Made by a program: the position numbers and the translations under genes
In this document: one piece after another, positions 6,092 to 11,732 of the stretch
Layout: each line of letters starts with the position of its first letter
How positions within the stretch are numbered: the stretch's first letter is position 1
Source of the DNA: Lachnoclostridium sp. UBA1241
GTDB lineage: Bacteria > Bacillota > Clostridia > Lachnospirales > Lachnospiraceae
Assembly: GCA_002308955.1 (NCBI GenBank)
Contig: DBWJ01000027.1
Span: forward strand, 1 to 11,732
DNA: 11,732 nt
Direction: 5' to 3'
The notes under the pieces: generated by a model
The model's input: the letters and a program-made list of their open reading frames with translations, nothing else
What the model was told of the DNA's origin: nothing
Databases searched by the model: none

Positions 6092-6672
6092 GCAGAAGAT
6101 ACCCCGGACTCGGCGGCATGATGAAGGAGATGTTTAAGGACAATCCGGAGGAATACCGGAAGCCCGAAGACATCGACGCGGAGATCGCTTCCGAAGAGGC
6201 GGCACTTGCGGATGAGGAGGATCCCGACAAGGTCGTGGATGTGATTCCCGTCGGAAGCGAACGCGAGAAGGAAGAACTCCTGAACGCGGAAGAGACGCTT
6301 CGCGACCTCAGGTTCGGAATCGTCGTACTGTCGGCCGTATTCCTTCCGATCATGTTTTTGGTAGACCCGCACTGGCGGTTCGCGGCCGGCATCGCGATAG
6401 GATGCGTGCTGGCGCTGTTTCTCATACAGAAGATTTATCAAAGCGTTTCGGTTGCGGTCATGTTGGACCCGGCCGGAGCGTCAAGGTACGCACGTAAGCA
6501 GGTACTGATCCGTTATTTCATCACATTTGCCGTACTTGCGGCAACGATGTATTTCGGCGGACTCGGGATGGGCGCGGGAACAATCCTCGCCGCCTTTACG
6601 ATTAAACCCGCAGCGTACTTTCAGCCGTGGTTTCGTAAACTTCGGAGGCGCTTCTTCGGCGTCCGGGTGTGA
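6088..6672 (+). CDS. atpI: ATP synthase subunit I-like protein with acidic N-terminal extension
   Basis: A 194-residue protein with four predicted membrane segments (about 75-92, 97-114, 140-158, 160-178) and a basic C terminus (KLRRRFFGVRV). Four hydrophobic segments directly upstream of atpB match the AtpI/UncI family, which helps assemble the c ring in Na+-type ATP synthases such as that of Propionigenium modestum. About 70 residues precede the first segment, with 21 Asp or Glu between 18 and 70, so the protein is longer than the usual subunit I of roughly 120-130 residues. The first ATG has GGGG 7 nt upstream and overlaps the previous stop codon by 4 nt, so the long form is probably genuine. 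The call depends mainly on topology and position, because sequence conservation in this family is low. Confidence 0.72.
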   Translation: MSRRYPGLGGMMKEMFKDNPEEYRKPEDIDAEIASEEAALADEEDPDKVVDVIPVGSEREKEELLNAEETLRDLRFGIVVLSAVFLPIMFLVDPHWRFAAGIAIGCVLALFLIQKIYQSVSVAVMLDPAGASRYARKQVLIRYFITFAVLAATMYFGGLGMGAGTILAAFTIKPAAYFQPWFRKLRRRFFGVRV

Positions 6673-6704
6673 CACGGTGAATTCTTGGGAAAGGAGAGTT
6701 GAAA

Positions 6705-7403
6705 ATGCAGAACGATTTGGATCTTGGCATAAACGGATATGCGCATTTTGAGCTGTTCGGCAAGACATTCTGGCTGACCAATACGCATATTTCGATCATT
6801 ATCGTCGTTGCCGTGATCACGGCGCTTGCAATCTGGGCCAACCGGATCATCAAAAAAGCGGATCCCGCTAAGAAGCCCGGCAAGGCGTTAAATGTGATTG
6901 AGCTCGTTGTCGACGCGATTGACGGCATTACCAAATCGAATATGGGCGAGAAGCATTTTCAGGGCTTCTGCAATTATATCGGAGCGTTGATGATTTTCCT
7001 GGTGTTCTCGAACACCGTCGGAATCTTCGGACTGCGGCCGCCGACAGCCGATTACGGCATTACGTTCGGCCTCGCGATCATCACTTTCTTCCTGATTCAC
7101 ATCAACGGCTTCCGTTACCAGAAGATGAAGCATCTGACCGATCTGTTCGACCCTTGGCCGCTTACGCCGATCAACGTTATCGGTGAGTTCGCGACGCCGG
7201 TGTCGATGTCGCTTCGTCTGTTCGGTAATATTTTGAGCGGTACCATTATTATGGCTTTGATATACGGCTTGTTGCCGAAAGCGCTCCTGCTGTTCTGGCC
7301 GGGCGTACTGCACATCTATTTCGATCTGTTCTCCGGCGCCATTCAGGCATTCGTATTCAGTATGCTGACTATGGTATTTATCGCCAAGAACTTTGATGAG
7401 TGA
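6705..7403 (+). CDS. atpB: F1Fo ATP synthase subunit a
   Basis: The Fo stator subunit that forms the two half-channels for ions next to the c ring. It has 232 residues and about five or six membrane segments. The hallmark helix TPVSMSLRLFGN contains the essential arginine (R171, equivalent to E. coli Arg210). Other signatures are FSNTVGIFG (101-109), DLFDPWPLTPINVIGEF (146-162) and GAIQAFVFSMLTMVFIA, with Q214 at the place of E. coli Gln252. The place of E. coli Glu219 is a threonine (T180). The start is the ATG at 6705: AAGGAGAG (6691-6698) is correctly spaced for it, whereas an in-frame TTG at 6699 lies too close to that site. Confidence 0.96.
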   Translation: MQNDLDLGINGYAHFELFGKTFWLTNTHISIIIVVAVITALAIWANRIIKKADPAKKPGKALNVIELVVDAIDGITKSNMGEKHFQGFCNYIGALMIFLVFSNTVGIFGLRPPTADYGITFGLAIITFFLIHINGFRYQKMKHLTDLFDPWPLTPINVIGEFATPVSMSLRLFGNILSGTIIMALIYGLLPKALLLFWPGVLHIYFDLFSGAIQAFVFSMLTMVFIAKNFDE

Positions 7404-7441
7404 TGTTTGAAAAACGAAATATCTTTTAGGAGGATATCAAA

Positions 7442-7699
7442 ATGGGAGAGTTTAACAAGTTTTTCGTGGAAGGTCTTGCATGCCTCGGTGCCGGCATCGG
7501 TATGATCGCAGGTATGGGCCCCGGTATCGGTCAGGGTTATGCAGCCGGTCAGGGCTGTGCTGCTGTAGGACGTAACCCCGGTGCGAGAGGTTCCGTTATG
7601 ACCACCATGCTTCTCGGTCAGGCAGTTGCCGAGACAACCGGTCTTTATTCCCTGGTTGTTGCCATTATCCTGATCTTCGCGAATCCCTACACGAAGTAA
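7442..7699 (+). CDS. atpE: F1Fo ATP synthase subunit c, predicted Na+-binding type
   Basis: Forms the rotating membrane ring of Fo. The 85-residue hairpin has two membrane helices (about 8-36 and 52-80) joined by the polar loop GRNPGARG (43-50; the family RQP is RNP here). The second helix has the ion-carrying glutamate E64 in GQAVAETTGLYS. The ligand set known from Ilyobacter tartaricus (Gln32, Val63, Glu65, Ser66, Thr67, Tyr70) appears here as Q31, V62, E64, T65, T66, Y69, so only Ser66 is changed, to threonine, which also carries a hydroxyl. This predicts Na+ coupling. AGGAGG (7428-7433), 8 nt from the ATG and preceded by an A/T-rich stretch, is a strong ribosome binding site, as expected for the subunit needed in most copies. 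Confidence 0.97.
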   Translation: MGEFNKFFVEGLACLGAGIGMIAGMGPGIGQGYAAGQGCAAVGRNPGARGSVMTTMLLGQAVAETTGLYSLVVAIILIFANPYTK

Positions 7700-7729
7700 T
7701 AAAGGGAGTTCAGTAACGGAGGAATAACT

Positions 7730-8311
7730 GTGAGCAATTTGTTGTCCGCCGGACTTCTGTTTCTGGAGCAATCCGCAGAAGAACCGGAGATGAAAGACAA
7801 AATATTCGCCCTTGACTGGCAGCTTATCTTCGATGCCGTCATTGTGGCATGCGCCGTATTCTTTCTGTTCTTCCTTCTTTCCTACCTTGTGTTTAACCCC
7901 GCAAGGGATCTGATGCGCAAGCGCCGTGAGACCATTGCGCAGAACATCGCCGATGCGGAGAAGGAGAAAGAGGACGCCCTTCAGTTTAAGAAGGAGTACG
8001 ATGCCCGCCTGAAGAACGTAGACCGCGAAGCGGATGCGATACTGGCAGACACGAAGCGGAGAGCGAAGGAACAGGAAGCTACGATCATTGCAGAAGCCCG
8101 CGAGGAGTCTGCACGGATTCTTGCGCATACCAAGACCGAGGTCGAGCTCGAGAAGAGCAAGGCAAGGGACGAGATCAAGCAGGAGATCATTACGGTTGCG
8201 GGAGCAATGGCAGGCCGTTTTCTTTCCGAGAAAATGGATGCCGCCAAGCAGGCGGAACTGGTTGACGACGTGATAAAGGAAATGGGTGAGGCGACATGGC
8301 AGCAGGAGTAG
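7730..8311 (+). CDS. atpF: F1Fo ATP synthase subunit b, GTG start
   Basis: Peripheral stalk subunit that joins Fo to the delta subunit. The 193-residue protein has one membrane segment (about 33-56, VIVACAVFFLFFLLSYLVF) followed by the conserved NPAR and a long charged helix (60-185) that dimerises as a coiled coil. About 30 residues precede the membrane segment, including a mildly hydrophobic stretch (MSNLLSAGLLFL) and an acidic patch, which is longer than the usual few residues. The start is GTG at 7730, with GGAGG (7718-7722) 7 nt upstream. A later ATG (residue 21) has no proper binding site. The 3' end overlaps atpH by 16 nt, so the two are translationally coupled. Confidence 0.94.
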   Translation: MSNLLSAGLLFLEQSAEEPEMKDKIFALDWQLIFDAVIVACAVFFLFFLLSYLVFNPARDLMRKRRETIAQNIADAEKEKEDALQFKKEYDARLKNVDREADAILADTKRRAKEQEATIIAEAREESARILAHTKTEVELEKSKARDEIKQEIITVAGAMAGRFLSEKMDAAKQAELVDDVIKEMGEATWQQE

Positions 8312-8853
8312 TTTCCAGTACATACGGACATGCGCTGTTTGAGCTCGCCGTTGAGGAGAACAGGATTGACGAGCTTCTTATTGAAGCGGAGATCGTGAAG
8401 GAAGTTCTTTCCGAGAACCCGGATTATCAGAAGCTTCTCGAGCACCCGCGGATTGACCGCGAGGAGAAGATCATTCTTTTGGAGTCCTGTTTCCGCGGAC
8501 GTGTCAGTGACGATATGACCGGGCTTCTGTGCGTAATGGTACGGAACGACCGGCAGAAGGAGATTATCTCCTCGCTTACGGAGTTCGCCGACGAAGTACG
8601 CGAATACCGCGGCATCGGCGTATGTCATGTTGTTTCCGCGCTTCTTCTTACGGATGACCAGAAGGAACGTCTCACCGAAAGACTGATTGAGACGACCCGC
8701 TACAATTCGTTTGAGATGCACTACGAAACCGACCCGTCCCTGATCGGCGGACTGACCGTCCGGATCGGAGACCGCGTTATTGACATGAGCATCCGCAGCA
8801 AATTGAATGATTTGACGAAAACGCTTCGGCAGGTATCTGTTGAAGCGCAGTAA
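8296..8853 (+). CDS. atpH: F1Fo ATP synthase subunit delta
   Basis: The OSCP-like stalk subunit that sits on top of F1 and holds subunit b. The 185-residue length is normal. Family features are the N-terminal YGHALFELA (10-18), a helical N-terminal domain with LLEHPRID (47-54), and the C-terminal signature DPSLIGGLTVRIGDRVIDMSI followed by LNDL. The ATG at 8296 lies within the end of atpF, with GGTGAGG 5 nt upstream inside the atpF coding sequence. The gap to atpA is 26 nt. Confidence 0.95.
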   Translation: MAAGVVSSTYGHALFELAVEENRIDELLIEAEIVKEVLSENPDYQKLLEHPRIDREEKIILLESCFRGRVSDDMTGLLCVMVRNDRQKEIISSLTEFADEVREYRGIGVCHVVSALLLTDDQKERLTERLIETTRYNSFEMHYETDPSLIGGLTVRIGDRVIDMSIRSKLNDLTKTLRQVSVEAQ

Positions 8854-8879
8854 GTTTGGTGGAAGGTAGGTAAAGGATT

Positions 8880-10391
8880 GTGAATTTGAAACCGCAGGAA
8901 ATCAGTTCCGTAATTCGCGAACAGATTAAACGGTACAGCGCTGTCTTAACCGTATCGGATGTCGGAACCGTAATCCAGGTTGCCGACGGAATCGCGCGCG
9001 TGTACGGACTGGAAAATGCCATGCAGGGCGAACTTCTCGAATTTCCCGGTGACGTATACGGCATGGTCATGAACCTGGAGCAGGACAACGTCGGCGCCGT
9101 TCTTCTCGGAGATTCCTCCGCGATCCGCGAGGGTGACACCGTAAAGACGACAGGCCGCGTGGTTGAGGTTCCGGTAGGTGACTGCATGCTCGGACGTGTC
9201 GTGAACGCGCTCGGCCAGCCGATTGACGGCAAGGGACCGATTCACGCAACCGCATACCGTCAGGTGGAGCGTGTTGCGAGCGGCGTAATCAGCCGTAAGA
9301 GCGTTGATACCCCGTTGCAGACCGGTATTAAGGCGATCGATTCCATGGTACCGATCGGACGCGGACAGCGTGAGCTGATCATCGGAGACCGTCAGACCGG
9401 TAAGACCGCAATTGCCATCGATACGATCATCAACCAGAAGGGGCAGAACGTAAACTGCATCTATGTGGCAATCGGACAGAAGGCATCGACCGTAGCCGGT
9501 ATTGTTAAAACCCTGAATGAATACGGCGCCATGGCGTACACGACCGTTGTTTCAGCAGCGGCGAGCGAACTGGCTCCGTTACAGTATATTGCACCGTACG
9601 CGGGCTGCGCGATGGGTGAAGAGTGGATGGAGCAGGGCAAGGATGTCCTGATCATCTATGATGACCTCAGTAAGCACGCAACCGCTTACCGTACACTGTC
9701 CCTGCTTCTTAAGAGACCTCCGGGGCGTGAGGCTTATCCCGGTGACGTTTTCTATCTGCACAGCCGTCTTCTCGAGCGTGCGGCGAAGCTTTCGGACAAG
9801 CTGGGCGGCGGTTCCCTGACCGCGCTTCCGATCATCGAAACCCAGGCGGGTGACGTTTCCGCGTACATTCCGACCAACGTTATTTCGATTACCGACGGTC
9901 AGATTTATCTCGAAACCGAGATGTTCAACTCCGGTTTCCGTCCCGCCGTTAACGCCGGCCTTTCGGTATCCCGTGTAGGCGGCGCGGCACAGATCAAGGC
10001 CATGAAGAAGATTGCCGGCCCGATCCGTATCGAGCTTGCGCAGTACCGTGAGCTGGCGGCATTCTCCCAGTTCGGTTCGGACCTCGATGCCGACACGAAG
10101 GAGAAGCTTGCGCAGGGCGAGCGCATCAAGGAAATCCTGAAGCAGCCGCAGTACCGGCCCATGAAGGTTTCCGAGCAGGTTATCATCATTTATGCGGCAA
10201 CGAAGAAGTATCTTCTTGACATTCCGGTGAACCGCATTCTCGAATTCGAGACGGCGCTTCTTAACATGATTTCTTCGAAGTATGCCGAGATTGAGAAGTC
10301 CATCCGCGAGAAGAAGGAGATCACTCCCGAGACGGAAGAGCTTCTTGTAAAAGCAATCAAACAGTGCAAGGAAGAGTTTCTGAACAGCTGA
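8880..10391 (+). CDS. atpA: F1Fo ATP synthase subunit alpha, GTG start
   Basis: Non-catalytic nucleotide-binding subunit of the F1 hexamer. The 503-residue length is typical. The P-loop GDRQTGKT is at 169-176 with K175. The arginine in LSVSRVGGAAQ (R365) matches the finger arginine that reaches into the beta active site. Other signatures are the N-terminal EISSVIREQIKRY, ALGQPIDGKGPI, TALPIIETQAGDVSAYIPTN and ITDGQIYLE. The start GTG at 8880 gives MNLKPQEIS, as the family begins. Two possible binding sites precede it: GGTAGG (8865-8870) and AAAGGA, which is only 2 nt away. The second would suit a TTG at 8886 better, so the exact first residue is slightly uncertain. Confidence 0.97.
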   Translation: MNLKPQEISSVIREQIKRYSAVLTVSDVGTVIQVADGIARVYGLENAMQGELLEFPGDVYGMVMNLEQDNVGAVLLGDSSAIREGDTVKTTGRVVEVPVGDCMLGRVVNALGQPIDGKGPIHATAYRQVERVASGVISRKSVDTPLQTGIKAIDSMVPIGRGQRELIIGDRQTGKTAIAIDTIINQKGQNVNCIYVAIGQKASTVAGIVKTLNEYGAMAYTTVVSAAASELAPLQYIAPYAGCAMGEEWMEQGKDVLIIYDDLSKHATAYRTLSLLLKRPPGREAYPGDVFYLHSRLLERAAKLSDKLGGGSLTALPIIETQAGDVSAYIPTNVISITDGQIYLETEMFNSGFRPAVNAGLSVSRVGGAAQIKAMKKIAGPIRIELAQYRELAAFSQFGSDLDADTKEKLAQGERIKEILKQPQYRPMKVSEQVIIIYAATKKYLLDIPVNRILEFETALLNMISSKYAEIEKSIREKKEITPETEELLVKAIKQCKEEFLNS

Positions 10392-10417
10392 TTTGCAGAT
10401 TGGAGATATAACACACT

Positions 10418-11272
10418 ATGCCCTCAATGAGAGACATAAAAAGGCGTAAGGGCAGTATCCAGAGCACCGGCCAGATTACGAAGGCCATGAAGCTGGTTTC
10501 CACGGTCAAGCTGCAGAAGGCCAAGGGCAGGGCGGAAGAGGCCAAGCCGTACTTCACGCGTCTTTATGAGACGATAGCGGCTGTCTTCGCCAAATCCGAC
10601 CCCGAAGTCAAGAGGCGCTACACCGTAAGACAGGAAGGCGGCAGGAAGGCGTTCATCGTGATCAGTTCCAACCGCGGACTCGCGGGAGGCTACAACGCGA
10701 ATGTCGCGAAGATGGTGACCGGTTCCGGAGTTCCGAAGGAAGACGCATTGGTGTATTCCGTCGGCCGGAAGGCGAGAGAACTGCTGGAACGGAAAGGCTA
10801 CCGGATCGTAAAGGACTATTCCGAGGTCATCAACAGCCCGCTTTACAGCGACGCTTCGGACATCAGCCGTGACGTAATGGAAGCGTTCGAAAAAGGCGAA
10901 GTCAATGAAATCTATATTGTCTTTACCATTTTCCGCAATTCCGTAAGTCAGGTGCCGACGCTTCTTCGGCTGCTTCCGACCGAGGACCCGGGCGTTATGG
11001 ATGACGGGGGAGCTTTGATGAACTTCGAGCCCGAACCGGACGAAGCGCTTAAAGAGATTATCCCGAAGTATGTGAGCGGAGAAATCTACGGCGCGTTCAT
11101 CGAATCGCTCGCCAGTGAGAACGGCGCGCGTATGCAGGCAATGGATAACGCCACGAACAACGCCGAGGATATGATTGCCGACCTGACGATCCAGTACAAC
11201 CGTGCGCGTCAGGGTTCCATTACGCAGGAAATTACGGAGATTATCTCCGGTGCCAATGCGCTTAACGATTAA
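10418..11272 (+). CDS. atpG: F1Fo ATP synthase subunit gamma
   Basis: The central rotor shaft that couples c-ring rotation to the alpha/beta hexamer. The 284-residue protein begins with the long N-terminal helix SMRDIKRRKGSIQSTGQITK and AMKLVSTVKLQKAK. A Rossmann-like middle domain contains SSNRGLAGGYNANV (83-96), and the C-terminal helix carries ARMQAMDNATNNAEDM and ITQEITEIISGANAL; all are conserved in the family. The ATG at 10418 has GGAG 12 nt upstream, a rather long spacing, so translation may be helped by coupling to atpA, whose stop lies 26 nt before. A second ATG three codons later is less likely, because family members usually start MxSMRDIK. Confidence 0.96.
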   Translation: MPSMRDIKRRKGSIQSTGQITKAMKLVSTVKLQKAKGRAEEAKPYFTRLYETIAAVFAKSDPEVKRRYTVRQEGGRKAFIVISSNRGLAGGYNANVAKMVTGSGVPKEDALVYSVGRKARELLERKGYRIVKDYSEVINSPLYSDASDISRDVMEAFEKGEVNEIYIVFTIFRNSVSQVPTLLRLLPTEDPGVMDDGGALMNFEPEPDEALKEIIPKYVSGEIYGAFIESLASENGARMQAMDNATNNAEDMIADLTIQYNRARQGSITQEITEIISGANALND

Positions 11273-11292
11273 AAGCAGTGGAGGATACTGAT

Positions 11293-11732
11293 TTGGCTAC
11301 CAATACAGGTAAAATCACACAGATCATCAGTGCCGTACTCGACATCAAATTCGATGACGGAAACCTTCCCGAGATTTACGACGCGATTAAGATCCGCCGC
11401 AAGAACGGAGAGGAACTGATTGTAGAAGTTGCCCAGCATCTGGGCGACGATACCGTACGCTGTATCGCCATGGGACCGACCGACGGTCTGGTGCGCGGTA
11501 TGGAGGCGGAGGCGACCGGTCATCCGATCATGGTACCTGTCGGCGAGAATACGCTCGGACGTCTGTTCAACGTACTCGGACAGCCCATTGACGAGAAGCC
11601 GGCTCCCGAGGATGTTGAGTACTATCCGATTCACAGAAAGGCGCCTTCCTTCGAGGAGCAGTCCACCGAGACCGAGATTCTCGAGACCGGTATCAAGGTC
11701 GTTGACCTGCTCTGCCCTTATCAGAAGGGTGG
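11293..11732 (+). CDS. atpD: F1Fo ATP synthase subunit beta, partial, TTG start
   Basis: Catalytic subunit of F1, cut off by the end of the window after about 146 codons. The reading frame from TTG at 11293 gives MATNTGKITQIISAVLDIKF, then VAQHLGDDTVRCIAMGPTDG, GENTLGRLFNVLGQPID and ETGIKVVDLLCPYQKGG, all family signatures. The last visible residues are those just before the P-loop GGAGVGKT. The TTG start is supported by GGAGG (11280-11284) 8 nt upstream and by the lack of any ATG near the expected beginning. The gap to atpG is 20 nt. The remaining beta domains and probably atpC lie beyond the window. Confidence 0.96.
   Translation, partial: MATNTGKITQIISAVLDIKFDDGNLPEIYDAIKIRRKNGEELIVEVAQHLGDDTVRCIAMGPTDGLVRGMEAEATGHPIMVPVGENTLGRLFNVLGQPIDEKPAPEDVEYYPIHRKAPSFEEQSTETEILETGIKVVDLLCPYQKG

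Noticed and set aside
7343..8323. 326-residue open frame on the minus strand across atpE and atpF
   Set aside because: Lies antisense to two well-supported ATP synthase genes, has no family resemblance, and is the product of codon bias opposite long coding frames.
11269..11634. 121-residue open frame on the minus strand near the right edge
   Set aside because: Antisense to atpD, whose frame from the TTG at 11293 shows clear beta-subunit signatures.

Overview
The window looks like an ordinary housekeeping stretch of a Gram-positive anaerobe of the class Clostridia, probably Lachnospiraceae. The evidence is strong AGGAGG-type ribosome binding sites, a clostridial type of citrate synthase, a clostridial type of methylglyoxal synthase-like protein, a Na+-type F-ATPase c subunit, and the gene order sua5-rpiB-atp, which is a shortened form of the Bacillus ywlC...rpiB...atp region. 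Base composition is moderately GC-rich by eye. The genus cannot be named from this sequence.

Layout. (1) 67-1269, minus strand: a 400-residue CPA2 cation/proton antiporter without a cytoplasmic regulatory domain. (2) 1270-1514: a divergent intergenic region with a well-formed promoter facing each way and a large dyad almost exactly midway between them. (3) 1515-1910, plus strand: a methylglyoxal synthase-fold protein whose catalytic residues appear to be replaced, followed by a strong terminator. (4) 2108-4071: citrate synthase and a coiled-coil, double zinc-ribbon protein, forming one transcription unit. Its promoter is followed by a 12-bp palindrome of GntR-operator type, and the unit ends in a strong terminator. 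(5) 4245 to the window end: a single tightly packed run, sua5 - rpiB - atpZ-like - atpI-like - atpB - atpE - atpF - atpH - atpA - atpG - atpD (cut by the window end), with no visible terminator or second promoter inside it.

How the parts fit. The F1Fo ATP synthase is complete except for the rest of atpD and atpC, which would lie beyond the window. The c subunit carries an almost complete Na+-ligand set (Q31, V62, E64, T65, T66, Y69), so the enzyme is predicted to couple to Na+. A CPA2 antiporter a few kilobases away fits a cell that manages a sodium gradient. Citrate synthase supplies carbon to glutamate, RpiB serves the pentose phosphate pathway, and Sua5 makes the activated intermediate for t6A modification of tRNA.

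No wholly new system, mobile element, CRISPR array or RNA gene is visible. The points most worth following are the active-site-depleted MgsA-like protein paired divergently with a CPA2 antiporter around a shared dyad, the palindromic operator candidate at the citrate synthase promoter, the Na+ signature in AtpE, and the acidic extension of the AtpI-like protein. Four genes in the last run (rpiB, atpF, atpA, atpD) use GTG or TTG starts, and atpD is easily missed for that reason.
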